A model generated the notes under the pieces. The model ran no database searches. It was not told the DNA's origin and saw only the letters and a program-made list of their open reading frames with translations. A stretch of DNA of 64,000 nucleotides, taken from Flaccisagitta enflata. Lineage: Eukaryota > Chaetognatha > Sagittoidea > Aphragmophora. The stretch is taken from assembly GCA_965153355.1 (NCBI GenBank), contig OZ231127.1:14570001-14634000 (forward strand). Reading direction: 5' to 3'. Made by a program: the position numbers and the translations under genes. Shown in pieces: positions 1 through 11,664 of this stretch (position 1 is the stretch's first letter; each line of letters begins with the position of its first letter).

Positions 1-118
1 GTCCGACTTCATCCCCTTCGGGGCCGCTGCCCTGCTTTCTCTTACTCCTATTGACAGTCTTGTAAAGCAGAGCAACGGGTATCACTGACCACATATTGCC
101 CTTGGGCCACCTGTTCCT
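1..118 (-). repeat. Family A short element, cut by window edge
   Basis: Contains the GC palindrome around CCCCTTCGGGGCCGC followed by a conserved block ending in TTGCCCTTGGG and CCTGTT. The same blocks recur near 46.36-46.48, 52.56-53.13 and 63.2 kb, always with the same order, so this is a dispersed repeat truncated by the start of the window. No coding potential is seen. Confidence 0.6.
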
Positions 119-290
119 TTTTTAGCAGCGGCCCCAAAGGGGTCGATGACCTATGCTTACACATATATGTGTGAAAGCATAGGTCATGTGCTGCCCTGCT
201 CCCCCCTCAACTTTAACCACAACCTACTTAGGCAGGGCACGGGTACCGCTGACCATTTAACGCTTTTGCGACTATTTTCTTCACCACTTT
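119..290. repeat. Family A' element, short form without minisatellite
   Basis: Carries AGCGGCCCC and a near-perfect hairpin built from GACCTATGCTT and its complement around CACATATATGTG, followed by the block GCTGACCATTTAACGC and TTTTGCGACTATTTTC. The same two ends flank longer copies at 5695-6265, 14262-14766 and 50812-51725. Here the central 20-bp minisatellite is missing. Confidence 0.6.
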
Positions 291-683
291 GTGCTTTCCA
301 TCCTTTCTGTCTTTTCACTATCTTATAATGTAGCCTTCTGGTGTGTTCGAAATTGCGAATGACAGAATAACCGTTGTTTGTGACCAATTTGGCTACTACC
401 GCATGTTTTCAATGGTGGTTGAATTTATAGTTTGCCATACAAAAAGGATGTTTAAAAAAAAACATTATCTTATCATACCTCTCCTTTCTCTCTGTTTGTT
501 CTTTTTTCACGTTCTGTCTGTCTACTTTTCTCTGGTATGTCGTTTCTCAAAAGGGGCCCTAAATCCGGCCCCATATCTTGATGCTGGATCTGGGAATCGC
601 TATCTGGAGTGGAAAAGGCTAGCCAGATCTTGATTGCTCTAGATATACTGATTCTTGGTCAAAGACAACACTACAAGTTCCAG

Positions 684-688
<5 letters not shown>
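291..688. other. Unassigned sequence
   Basis: No splice-compatible coding exon, RNA gene or repeat family is recognised here. A 96-codon open frame exists on the plus strand but has no recognisable domain and low-complexity hydrophobic composition. Confidence 0.4.

Positions 689-744
<56 letters not shown>
689..744. repeat. (CT)n microsatellite
   Basis: Nearly uninterrupted CT dinucleotides with one TTT interruption. Confidence 0.95.
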
Positions 745-746
<2 letters not shown>

Positions 747-1027
747 ATTGCATACAGCGATTTATATTGCAGGTAGTGGTAACTAGAGTCATCGAATATT
801 CATTCTGTTGTTATATAAACTTGCAAACATGCTTAATAGGCTCCAACATACAGCTATTTTTTATCGACTGGGTTTCATTTTATTCTATTTTAAAGATTTC
901 TAAAAAAGCACTTAGGGAATGAATTCATTTTTACTAGTTACATGTTTATCAGCCCAATGCTACTCAAAAAGGTAGAGAAGCCCTCTTCCACATGATTTTT
1001 CACTCAAATTTGTTTTAAAGCACAGTG

Positions 1028-1029
<2 letters not shown>

Positions 1030-1117
<88 letters not shown>

Positions 1118-1168
1118 ACACCCAAACATACACATATACACAAACACACACGTACACACACACATATA
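1030..1168. repeat. (CA)n microsatellite
   Basis: About 40 uninterrupted CA dinucleotides followed by imperfect CA/TA repeats. Confidence 0.95.
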
Positions 1169-1335
1169 GACAAAAAGGATATTAAAGACACTTAGATTGG
1201 GAAAAAAACAACAATAAAAAAAAACAGTATAGAAATAACAGAAAACTACTACTTTTACCTTGCCAAGATTGATGAAAGGAAAAAAGTTGATACATACATG
1301 TATATAGGGAAACAGCAAAAAAGATCAAGGGAAAA

Positions 1336-1632
<297 letters not shown>

Positions 1633-1820
1633 TCAGGATCCTGAAGTCGACCAACACACGCTATATGAGATTGCTTTCTTGCTCCAGATTGTGATGTTGT
1701 TAAGAGGGCCAGAGCTGGCTTCTTACTTTAAAGAGAGTGTGGAGAATATGGCCAGATGCTGCATCAAGATCTAGCCCTAGATCGCGGATGCATTTTGAGA
1801 GATGACTTATCACACTTTTC

Positions 1821-1826
1821 TTTATT
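1821..1826 (-). promoter_or_regulatory. Candidate polyadenylation signal of gene 1
   Basis: AATAAA on the minus strand about 200 nt downstream of the gene 1 stop codon. The position is reasonable, but the motif is common in AT-rich DNA, so this is only a candidate. Confidence 0.35.
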
Positions 1827-2031
1827 TCCTCATCAGTGATTAAGAAAGACAACGGAGTTGTGCATTGTCCGGAAATTTTCAAATGAGCATTTTCAAAATT
1901 CTTGTTATAATTCTACAATAATATGTTCAAACTTCAGTTCCATGTGAACAATTTTCTTTGCACCAGCCAATAAAATGTTTTAAGGGTTTCTTAATTGTCT
2001 ATAAATCATGCAATAGAACCTATGTAAAAAC

Positions 2032-4916
2032 CTATGCTTTGATACAAAACGAGCTACCAGTCATATTTTGGGTATTTTTACCAACAACGCATTTTTGACA
2101 CGATTCATTTCCGGCTTTTCCTTTGAACATATCCACGAGACAAGGAGAGCAGCCGTAATCTGTCTTAATAGGGCCTGTAGGCTCAAATCCCATTGGACAG
2201 GACTCGCAAAAATAACCATGAAGTCGCGGAGAGGACCCATCAGGGCAAGACTGACAAGTTTCGTTCTTCGGATCAGAATATTTGCCCGAATTTCCGCAGC
2301 AAGATGCATTATTGAAGAGAGCCTTCCATTTGTACGCGTTTTGGCGCGTTTGGTAGCGGTAACAAATTTCAGCCTTGGCCTTCAAGTAGAATGCTCCAAC
2401 TGGAAATGGTTGTCGATTCACTTTTTGCTCAACTGGAATGTCGAAAGTGACGTTCCACAACGCCGTCAGCGATGGATAAATCGGACCGGCGAACAGACCG
2501 TCTGACCGACGACAAACATCGCCGATTCTGTCGCAATTTCTGAGGGTGTACGGACTGACGGACACGTCGGTTCCGTCGCAACGAATTTCGCGTTCGTCGT
2601 AGGAAAATGAGCTGGACATTGGGTGGTCGAATGAGTAATTCTCGCCATTGAGATCATTTTTGACGACCGAAACTCGAGTCCCGATGGTCACTTTCGTGTT
2701 GCCAAATAAAATGGGCAAAGGGAAAATTTGCAGCTTTTTGATGAAGAAGGGGCCTTTGTTTTCATCTTCCTGATCGATCCAACCATGACTTGTCAACCAG
2801 GAGGCATTGGGGATTTGGAACAAAACGTGATTTCGTTTTTTAGTTCCATCCATCAGACTTGTCAAATCCAAAGTGCCAGTTGGAACAGACTCGTTACCAC
2901 GTCGGACGATAGCCGGTATTCTAACCTCGCCTCTTCTCGTCAGACTGTCTGGACAACTGATATCATCCTTGTAGTTAAAGGCGATCAAACGGCTCAAATC
3001 CATGAAAGTGTTTTTTCTCAACTCTTTACAAAAGCCCCGCTCGACTCCGTAGTACATGTACCTGATGGTATCGCAGGCGTTTTTGATGAGCTTAGCCTTG
3101 TGCTTGGTAAACACGACTTTGGCCTGTTGTCGCATGATTTCGGCTTCGATGATGTCATTTGATGACCTGCCGATGACTTGACCCAGTCGATTGGACGCCG
3201 TTTCTGACACTTTAGCACGGGCAAAGTCGGCAAAAGCGTCCATGATTTCCATCGGTACGGTTTTCATGCTTCCCATCGCCGCTTTGACGATCTCCACATT
3301 TTGTTTGGCGGTTGGACAGAGATTCACTGCTGGCAACCTAATGATGGCTTTGACTGTGCCACCAGGTGATGTCAGAGCTTGACAAAAATGTTCTACTACT
3401 TGAGTCAACAGAACATTGTATGTGGCCAATTGATTGGTGGTGATAGCCGGTGTGTATTTTTCATACTCGAGCAGAAATTGCTGGCTCTTTTCAGAGGTAA
3501 ATTCTTCCGTATTTTGAATTCCCACAATGGCCGCAATCTTTCCATAAACCTCGGAGTTGTTTTTAAAATTGCTTTTGATCTCGTCGTATAATTTTAGCAT
3601 CTTGGGAAAAACGGATACTCTTATGTAAGTCAAAAGCTCCAGGTCAGCTATGGAATTCATTAGTTTGGCTATTCTATCCATGAGGTTGCTGATCTTAGCC
3701 GCTATTTCCCCTGGATTCAAGACTGCATCAGCGGGTGTGATAAAAGAGGCTATTGCTAGCCCAACTTGCACGGCATTCTCAGCGACATCGGCGCTTTTTC
3801 CCGCTACAGCGAGTGCAAAAATCTTCTTCAAGTTTGACGCCAGCTGCTCCTGCGTTTGCTTGATTATCTTATTCTGATTCGTCCAAACAGAGAACGTGTA
3901 CTCGTAATCCGCCTTGGCTTTGTCCCGATCAAAACTAGCTATGGTCTCGTAATATTTCGCCAATTCTTTTTGGAAAGATTCTGATTGTTGTTGCAAGTTG
4001 TCGATGTTAACCAACAACTTGTTACTTTGTTCTTTTGTGAAGTGATGATCCAACATCTTGCCTGGATCGAGATGTAAGCTCACCTCTGTGCGACCCAGAT
4101 CCTGTTGAGCGATATGGCCCGCATCTCTTAGGAAAGCCACTACCGCGCAATATTCGGGGTATTCTTGCGTTGACTTGGAGCAGTCCCATGGGTGACAACT
4201 AGACTCTAGCGTGTTTTTAGCCTGGGAAATGCTTTTCATCGTGTCCTCCACCATCGCCTCGACTCGAACTGATTTGACAATCGCCTTCAAATCCTCCGGT
4301 GCGCAACGAGCGCAACATACTCCGGCCACTTGGTTGTTGTTACATCGTTCCTCATCGTGGCTGATAAATCCACATTCTGTCAACGCGGATTCTGTCCCTT
4401 TACAAGCAACACGGTCGAGGATGAATTCATCGCTGAGGCTCTTTCCGAATTTAGAACCTCTTGTGGCGGCAAAGACTGGCACTATTTTCCCTTTACGGCT
4501 GGAAAATTCACGGCCGTACAGACTGTTACATGCCACTTGGGCATCTTTGATGTCCCACCCATTGTCACAAACTGGATAGTCGCCAACGAACACGTTGCCT
4601 TCTCGTTTTGCGACACCTCCAACCAGCTTGAGCATGGAATTATCGATGCAAATGACGCCGGCGCCTTCACCTTCGCCACAATTGTTACGAGTATGTAATG
4701 GACAATCTCTTAGTTTTAACTCGTGACCGGAACATTGTACATTATCAATTAGATAGTTGGTGGCAACGCTGCCAAAGGTGCTTCTGTGCAGAGCCACTGC
4801 TTTCGTTTTACTACTAAAACCTAATTGTCGACAAAGGACTGCAGCGTCCTTGAAGTCCCAGTAGTCATCGCAGACTGGCCGATCTCCTATCATCACATTG
4901 CCATAATGCGAAGCAT
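2032..4916 (-). CDS. Gene 1 exon 5: two SRCR domains, helical region, Cys-rich tail
   Basis: The open frame runs up to 4950 and contains an ATG there, but the acceptor TTTTTCCTGCTTCAG at 4917 joins in frame to exon 4 and completes the SRCR N-terminus, so the ATG at 4950 is not the start. SRCR 1 shows PVCDDYWDFKDAAVLCRQLG. SRCR 2 shows PVCDNGWDIKDAQVACNSL. A helical region follows, with heptad-like stretches on both sides of a hydrophobic segment, then a beta-rich part, then a tail with repeated C-x2-C pairs ending in TAG at 2034-2032. Confidence 0.9.
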
Positions 4917-7891
4917 CTGAAGCAGGAAAAATGAGGCCGAGATGCATCATCTTACTAAACTGATACTGGGTCTCGCTTTTTTAGCACTTTTAAGAATGAA
5001 CGAATATCTCAATGAATATATGATCAATGACTGATAAAGGGTAGGCGCCTGCAGGGGCTGGAGCGGGATTTATTTACCAAAAGGGTGGATTTTGAAGGAT
5101 TGTGCTCTGAAATTGATCGAATGGGCAACAGTAATGAAGATCGATCATTTAACTCTTGATTTTAAGGACAATATTTTGAATTAATAGTGTTCCAATGGAT
5201 GTTTATATCCAATCAAAATTACAGTGACTAACTTGATAATCTTATTTGTAGGCGATCTCCAAAGGTGCAGCCATCTGGCTCGTCATTCCAGTTGCCACAA
5301 TCATTGTTGCTGTCGCATTTCAAGTTGTCATTGATACATGTCCGACCACCACAGTGAACTTGGCTACTATAACAAGGATGGCATCCGTGATTTACGTCAT
5401 AAGATCCACATTCATACCAGCCTCCTGATCTTCTTTGGCATCTGCAATTTCTTCTTTCCCTAGAAATTAAGTTGAGAAATAAGTTGAGTTAAGGAATCTC
5501 GCATCTTTTGAGAGACACTCTTCATAAGCTATCCTTTCTTTCGCAAAGTTCACAGCAAGATCAAAACTTTTTGTGGCTTGTACACTAGATTTTAACTATT
5601 TTATCATTTTCTTATTACTTCATCAGAATCTTAGTTAATGAATATCTATAGGCAATCAAAGAGAATAAAAGAAAAGCTTAATAGTCGCAAAAACGTTAGA
5701 TGGTCAGCGGTACCTGTTGCCCCTATGTGAGTGTTTGTGGGTGTGAGGTGGTTAGAGGGGCAGCGGCCCCGAAGGAGCCGATGACCCATGCTGTTTTTAT
5801 TTGGGCCTCAAGGATGGAATTAGGGCCTGGAGGCTGCAATTGGGGCCTTGAGGCTTGGATTAGGGCCTTGAGGCTGGGATTTGAGCTTCGAGGCTGGGAT
5901 TTCAGTTTTGAGGTTGAGATTTGAGCTTCGAGGCTGGGATTTGAGCTTTATGGGTGGGATTTGAGCTTTGAGGCTGGGATTTGAAATCCAAAGCTGGGAT
6001 TTAAGCTTCGAGACTGGGTTTTGAGCCTCAGTGCTGGGATTTGAGCCTTGAGGCTGGGATTTTAGCCTGGAGACTGAGATTTGAGCCTCGAGGCTGGGAT
6101 TTGAGATCCGAAGCAGGGATTTTAGCTCGAAGCTAGGATTTGGGTCTCAAGACTAGGATTTGGGCCTTGAGGGGGGGGGGACAGAGAAGAAGGAGGAGAA
6201 GGAGGAGGAGAAATTCCCCCTATGTGTGAAAGCATAGGTCATCGGCCCCTTCGGGCCCGCTGTCCAAAAAGCACAAAAAAGTTTCTTGACAATATCAGCA
6301 ATATCAGCTCCTGATTAACCATGCCCATGTAAAAAACCGTAGATTGCTTCTTTTTTGTCTCCTAAATAGCTCTTATTCTATCAAATCATAAAAAATTATT
6401 GACCATTTGAAAGTTCTACGAAACTTCTTTAGATCTAGACAAAATTGAAAGTTTTAGCTCTTTGCGTTTTGAAATGGTGATCATTCCATCATCAAAGAAG
6501 GCACCCTACAAAACACAAGTGACAGAATCCTATGTCAAAGAAATTTTCTTTACATTACTATAAAAAGACAACAAATGGACAAAATTCAACATGGCGCCAA
6601 GCTGAGATTTGTAGCTTTATTCGTTAAGAAATGCTGATCAAACAAAGATAACCGCTACTTCATTTGGAATTGATTAAGATTGGTCTACCCGGCAGATTAT
6701 GTACAATTTAAGACTTTTTTTCTATTTCATTGTAACTTCCAATGAAAAAAAAACTTTTGCAATGGCTCAAATGAGAGAGTTTTTGAAGCTCTTTAAGATT
6801 CTCGTAAATTCTTTATGAATATCAACATAATTTTTAGTTTATTATAAAAATAGTAAATGTGAGGTTTTTTATTCAGGCATGGTTAACCTTGCTACCAGAG
6901 AAGCCTGACAACTTTGGATGGAAATAGGATAGAACACTGAAACCATCTAACCTGATTGACTTTTCGCAGAGATGAGCGTGAACCCAATCCCAGCCGTGGA
7001 CTTCAGAAGCTTCTGCTGTCTCTTCCCAAGAACAGCCTTTTCCGCTGCAGCATTCACCGTCCAAATTCTTTTTGCTCAAGGTGCTTGACCCTATATTGCA
7101 TTGTTGGTTGTTGTAGAAAAGTTTTTTAAGCAATACATTGGAACAATAAAAACAATTGAAAAATAGCTTTACATGTACGCCAATTACGCCTATGCATGAC
7201 AAGCAGTGGCCTGAAACATTTGGTTGTAAGCTCGTGCGGGTTACAAAGCAATTTTGAGGGGACTCTTTCATAAATTCTAGTCGTGTGCACGCGACTCTAC
7301 AACCCACTTTGTCTGTCCGTCGGTCGGTCCGTCGGTTGGTCGGTCTTTTGGTTACCCTTAACTTTTTTTTTTTGTCATTTTACGCCATTTTGAGTCATTT
7401 TGAGTTATTTTAAGTCATTTAAAGTTAATTTCAGTCAATTTACATCTAGTCTCTTAGTCTATTGGACTTTTAGTCTTTTAGTCTTTTAGTCTTTTAGTGT
7501 TTTAGTCTATTAGTATTTTAATCTTTTAATCTTTTAGTCTTTTTGTCTTTTAGTCTTTGGGTCTAATGGTCTTAACAACCGCACGCAACTGCAAGGTGTT
7601 GGCCTTGTTTTTATTTTTTCTTATTTGACTTCAAAAGCTAGTTCTAATGAACATGGCCAATTCTCAGGCTCGCTGAGTTACTACGTAAAAGAAGAAAAAT
7701 GCGGATTCTGTGACTTAGGTAATTCTTTATTGAGCGTACTGTATACTGTCCATGAAACTGTTACCTTTTGGATCGGTCGTCCATTCTGAAAAGAAAGATG
7801 AAGCCTTTCTGCGAGGTTGCGACAATTTTCCAACGCTTAACGGCTTGGAATCTGAAATAACAGAGTCTCATTAAAGCGGATACGAACAGAA

Positions 7892-7942
<51 letters not shown>

Positions 7943-8097
7943 ACAAACGCATTACGCAAAAGCGGAGTCGCATCTATATCCTTCAATCCTTCAAAGCGAG
8001 ACTAAGAAACAAGCGGTACTTGATGCCTACCATGAGAATAAGTCTCAGTCACCAAACTCGCGACGATGAAGCATGCCCACATCAAATATGAAGCCAT
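2032..8097 (-). CDS. Gene 1: secreted LDLa-SRCR-SRCR multidomain protein (5 exons)
   Basis: Predicted exons, in transcript order: 8097-8031, 7851-7765, 7090-6952, 5459-5233 and 4916-2032. They sum to 3405 nt (1134 aa plus stop), and the phases agree at all four junctions. Domains: signal peptide (about residues 1-20); a Cys-rich module (about 70-126); an LDL-receptor class A repeat (127-162) with six cysteines and the acidic calcium-site pattern; SRCR 1 (about 170-266) and SRCR 2 (about 269-375), both with the VCD..WD motif; a long alpha-helical region (about 400-850) with a hydrophobic stretch near 538-573; and a Cys-rich tail (about 1050-1134) resembling TNFR/ephrin-receptor-like modules. 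LDLa and SRCR domains usually bind ligands outside the cell, so a secreted recognition or matrix role is inferred. The helical part is not recognised. The exact start of exon 2 is uncertain. Confidence 0.85.
5233..5459 (-). CDS. Gene 1 exon 4: LDL-receptor class A repeat
   Basis: Acceptor TTTCTAG, donor CAA|GTTAGT, phase 2 to phase 1. Encodes C-x6-C-x4-C-x6-C-x5-C-x9-C with CDSNNDCGNWNDEPDGC, matching the LDLa cysteine spacing and acidic calcium ligands. The last residues (LQIRLS) continue directly into the start of the first SRCR domain in exon 5, which supports the junction. Confidence 0.85.
5695..6265 (+). repeat. Family A' element with 20-bp minisatellite, in gene 1 intron 4
   Basis: Starts with GTTAGATGGTCAGCGGTACC, then GGCAGCGGCCCCGAAGGAG and a 20-bp minisatellite (unit like GAGGCTGGGATTTGAGCTTC) of about 18 copies. 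It closes with a purine-rich GGAGGAGAA stretch and the hairpin block AAGCATAGGTCATCGGCCCC. The same arrangement occurs at 14262-14766 and 50812-51725. Confidence 0.7.
6318..6883. mobile_element. TA-flanked inverted-repeat element (ACCATG family), copy 1
   Basis: Imperfect terminal inverted repeats start ACCATGCC and share AAAAAACC; TA dinucleotides flank both ends (6316-6317 and 6884-6885). It is 566 bp long with no transposase frame. A related copy is at 22077-24096. TA flanks and small size suggest a non-autonomous Tc1/mariner-type element. It lies in intron 3 of gene 1. Confidence 0.65.
6952..7090 (-). CDS. Gene 1 exon 3: Cys-rich N-terminal module
   Basis: Acceptor CAATATAG, donor ATCAG|GTTAGA, phase 1 to phase 2. 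Encodes a segment with ECCSGKGCSWEE and VHGWDWVHAHLCEKS. With the first part of exon 4 (RNCRCQ, GGWYECG, HGCHPC) it forms a compact Trp/Cys-rich module that I do not recognise as a named domain. Confidence 0.75.
7279..7609 (-). mobile_element. Family B hairpin-ended element, copy B1 (in gene 1 intron)
   Basis: Read on the minus strand: AACAAGGCCAACACC at the 5' end, a central stretch of TTAGTCTTT and TTGAGTCATT repeats, then a GACC/GACG tract and the 18-nt terminal hairpin at 7279-7296. Non-coding. Confidence 0.7.
7765..7851 (-). CDS. Gene 1 exon 2: Ser/Lys-rich linker
   Basis: Bounded by acceptor TTATTTCAG and donor AAAAG|GTAACA, phase 1 to phase 1, encoding a Ser/Lys/Pro-rich linker that ends SEWTTDPKG. 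A second acceptor (TCTTTTCAG) would start the exon at 7785 and leave a 21-nt microexon in the same frame. Sequence alone cannot decide between them. Confidence 0.55.
7894..7940. repeat. (GA)n microsatellite in gene 1 intron 1
   Basis: About 23 GA dinucleotides lying between exon 1 and exon 2 of gene 1. Confidence 0.95.
8031..8097 (-). CDS. Gene 1 exon 1: start codon and signal peptide
   Basis: The ATG has A at -3 and G at +4. It opens a 22-residue hydrophobic leader (MASYLMWACFIVASLVTE and onward) ending in a phase-1 donor, G|GTAGGC. An upstream ATG at 8123 would give a 13-codon uORF that overlaps this start out of frame. A TTTCAG just upstream of that ATG could also be a splice acceptor, making the 5' end of the transcript uncertain. 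No TATA box is evident before the (TTG)n array. Confidence 0.75.
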
Positions 8098-8216
8098 TCT
8101 CCTCCTTTGTTGAGAATTTGCATTGGAACTGAAAGATGGATAAAGATTGATGAAATACAGTATTTTCTCTAATTAGCGCCCCTGCTTTAACTGGCGCCCC
8201 TTCCCCTTTTGATTAC

Positions 8217-9111
<895 letters not shown>

Positions 9112-9464
9112 ATGTCTTCGTTTTAGAAACCGTCGCTCTTACCTCTTATCAACTTTTCTTGAAGTATCCAGATTGATGAAAAGAAGATTGTATGGTTAAA
9201 GAGAAAACTATAATGGCACGTATCAAGAGGTCGTAGGATCCTTATATATCCTAACTCTCTCGTTTTATAAATCAACTATCTGCGTCAGAGCGAGATCAAG
9301 TATGCATCAATGATCAGTTGATCACAATTGAGTTTTGAATTGGGTACATAAAGACACCTGACAAATCACGTTGTTTCCCAGCCAAACTACAGGATGATCG
9401 ATGACAAGGAAGAAATGAAGAACTACAAAAGAGAAAAATAGGAAAACAAGTCAAAATAGGCCAA
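9112..9464. other. Unassigned sequence
   Basis: No coding exon or recognised repeat is seen between the TTG array and the following hairpin-ended elements. Confidence 0.4.
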
Positions 9465-9490
9465 TAGGTGCGCCGTACGTTGGCGCACCT
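9465..9490. repeat. Isolated terminal hairpin of family C/E type
   Basis: AGGTGCGCC...GGCGCACCT forms a 9-bp stem followed by an A run, matching the 3' hairpin of family C and E elements. No GACC tract is adjacent, so it looks like a fragment. Confidence 0.5.
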
Positions 9491-9500
9491 AAAGAAGTTG

Positions 9501-9565
9501 AAAGATAGAAAGAACAAGGCCAAGTATGCCGAATCGGCATACTTGGCCTTGTTCTTTCTATCTTT
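9501..9565. repeat. Perfect 65-bp palindrome (32-bp arms)
   Basis: Positions 9501-9532 are the exact reverse complement of 9534-9565, with a single central A. Each arm contains the element start AACAAGGCCAAGTATGCC plus 13 bp of flank. The copy looks like a snap-back duplication inserted into the 5' end of the adjoining family C element. Confidence 0.9.
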
Positions 9566-9678
9566 GCCGATAAGGTGCGACGTGTGGATTGTCGAACGAA
9601 TGCTTTACCAACCAACCGACCGACCAACCAACCAACCGACGGACAGAGCCAGTTATAGAGGTGCTTTGTCGCACCTTA
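9513..9678 (+). mobile_element. Family C hairpin-ended element, copy C1
   Basis: The AACAAGG start is interrupted by the inverted copy described for 9501-9565 and resumes at GATAAGGTGCGACGTGTGG. It continues through an ACCAACCGACC tract and GACAGAGCC to the hairpin AGGTGCTTTGTCGCACCT at 9659-9676. Confidence 0.7.
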
Positions 9679-9699
9679 ATAGACACAAAAGGATGAGAT

Positions 9700-9828
9700 G
9701 GTGAGGGTTGTGAGATGGCCCAAGAGGCTGGTTTTGGGGCCTTGGGGCTGGAGTGGGGTCTCGAAGCTGGGATTTGGGACTTGGGGCTAGTATTTGGGCC
9801 TTGAGGCTGGGTTTTGGGCCTTGCGGCT

Positions 9829-9904
<76 letters not shown>

Positions 9905-9906
9905 AA
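9700..9906. repeat. 20-bp minisatellite remnant and (GAAA)n
   Basis: Several copies of the GGGGCTGGGATTTGGGCCTT type unit, also found in family A' elements, followed by about 19 GAAA repeats. Confidence 0.8.
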
Positions 9907-9934
9907 AGGCCGGAGGGAAAGAACAATGAAAAGG

Positions 9935-10112
9935 AACAAGGCCGGATGCACGGCTACCGAAGTCGCGTGCGGGTGGGCAGGGGCCATATTTGAGATCACC
10001 AGACCATTTGGGCAGAAAAAAAAAATAAAATCATAAAAAAAAATAAAGTGTGACCGACGGACCAACCGACCGACGGACAAAGCGGGTTGTAGAGTCGCGT
10101 GCACGCGACTAA
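9935..10112 (+). mobile_element. Family B short element, copy B2
   Basis: AACAAGGCCGG start, GTCGCGTGCGGGTGGGCAGG near the 5' end, A-rich middle, GACC/GACG tract, GACAAAGCGGG and the perfect 18-bp palindrome AGTCGCGTGCACGCGACT at 10093-10110, followed by an A run. At about 180 bp it is one of the shortest complete copies. Confidence 0.8.
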
Positions 10113-10191
10113 AAACGAGATTGAGTAACAAAGGAAAGGAGAAAAAAAGGAGTGAAATCGAAAAAAACAAAACAAATAAAAGAACCAGTAA

Positions 10192-10312
10192 AACAAGGCC
10201 AAGTAGGTCAATAAGGTGCGACATGTGGATTGTCGAACGAATGCGTTACCCGACCGACTGACCAACCGTCCAACCAACCAACGGACACAGCCAGTGCTTT
10301 GTCGCACCTAAA
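10192..10312 (+). mobile_element. Family C short element, copy C2
   Basis: AACAAGGCCAAGTAGG start, AAGGTGCGACATGTGG, GTCGAACGAATGCG, an ACCAACCG tract, GACACAGCC and the terminal GTGCTTTGTCGCACCT. About 120 bp, apparently complete. Confidence 0.8.
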
Positions 10313-10524
10313 AAATAGACAAATGAGTCAGCAAGAAAAATAAAGAATGAACAAGAAATTCCAGTAGATAAACAAGTAACAAAGAACAACGGGGTAACGA
10401 GGCGAGTGCTTGACCAACTGATAGGTCGAGCCTCTGAAAATTGGCTTGACTTTACTCTTGGACCAGTGCCAAATGCGGGGCAAGTAAGGCTAAAGTTTTG
10501 TCGCTTGATGAGTAGATCGCCAAA

Positions 10525-10716
<192 letters not shown>

Positions 10717-10848
10717 TTTTGATGAAGTGAAAAAGTGATAATTACTCCTCTTTTCTCAACCATCAAGTCCATAATTGGTCAAACAAGACTTGAAATAAAA
10801 TCCGCGAGACTTTGTCCCTCTTAATCTTATCTTCCCGTCTGTCAGTCT

Positions 10849-10849
10849 A

Positions 10850-10913
<64 letters not shown>
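10849..10913. repeat. (CT)n microsatellite
   Basis: GTCT repeats passing into about 27 CT dinucleotides. Confidence 0.95.
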
Positions 10914-10915
<2 letters not shown>

Positions 10916-11039
10916 GTTTTTCTGTACATGTCCCGTTTTCCTTTCAACCTTTGTGGTAAAATGTCATGCAGCATAAATGGACGATTAGTGAAGAAAGAAA
11001 AACACATTTTGAAATATCAAAGATGAAGACAACAAAGCA

Positions 11040-11225
11040 ATCGCCAGACGAAGCCGGACGACGCCGGACGACGCCGGACGACGCCGGACGACAACGCCGC
11101 CTTCTTCGCCGGCATCACGTAAGCGCCGGCGTGGCGGCAGCAGCAGTGCAGGCCGCGGGAGCATTGCCGGCAGCAGCAGAGGCGGGGGCGACAGTTGTGG
11201 CAGCGGCAGCAGCGGCGACGGCGGT
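11040..11225. repeat. GC-rich imperfect repeats
   Basis: About four copies of an ACGCCGGACG-type unit, then GCAGCAG and GGCGACGG triplets. No coding evidence beyond short open frames. Confidence 0.7.
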
Positions 11226-11369
11226 CTCCTTTGAAAACAACCTTCTGATTGAAAAATGAAACCATGAAAACAATATTAATCACAAAAAATGACCACCGGC
11301 AGATTGTCAGTCAGTGCCACAAGATGCGTTCTTCATGAAAGTATGCTAGCAAGAACCGCGTGCCGAGGA

Positions 11370-11540
11370 AATGTATGAATGAATGAATGAATGAATGAAT
11401 GAATGAATGAATGAATGAATGAATGAATGAATGAATGAATGAATGAATGAATAAATGAGTGAGTTTGTGATGGAGGGAGAGAGTGAGTGAGTGAGTGAGT
11501 GAGTGAGTGAGTGAGTGAGTGAGTGAGTTAGTGAGTGAAT
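11370..11540. repeat. (GAAT)n and (GTGA)n tetranucleotide arrays
   Basis: About 20 GAAT units followed by about 12 GTGA units. Confidence 0.95.
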
Positions 11541-11664
11541 GATGGAATAGTGGCGTTAAACCATCTTTGACAAATGGCCAAACGGGGCACAACAATTGTT
11601 CTTTCAAGTTTCTTTTCGTTTTATACAAAACTCAATATGACATCCCCAACAATCAACTGTTTTT

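Noticed and set aside
4917-4950. ATG at 4950 as the start of the SRCR protein
   Set aside because: A good acceptor at 4917 joins in frame to the LDLa exon and completes the SRCR N-terminus. The 12 codons before it would be lost by splicing.
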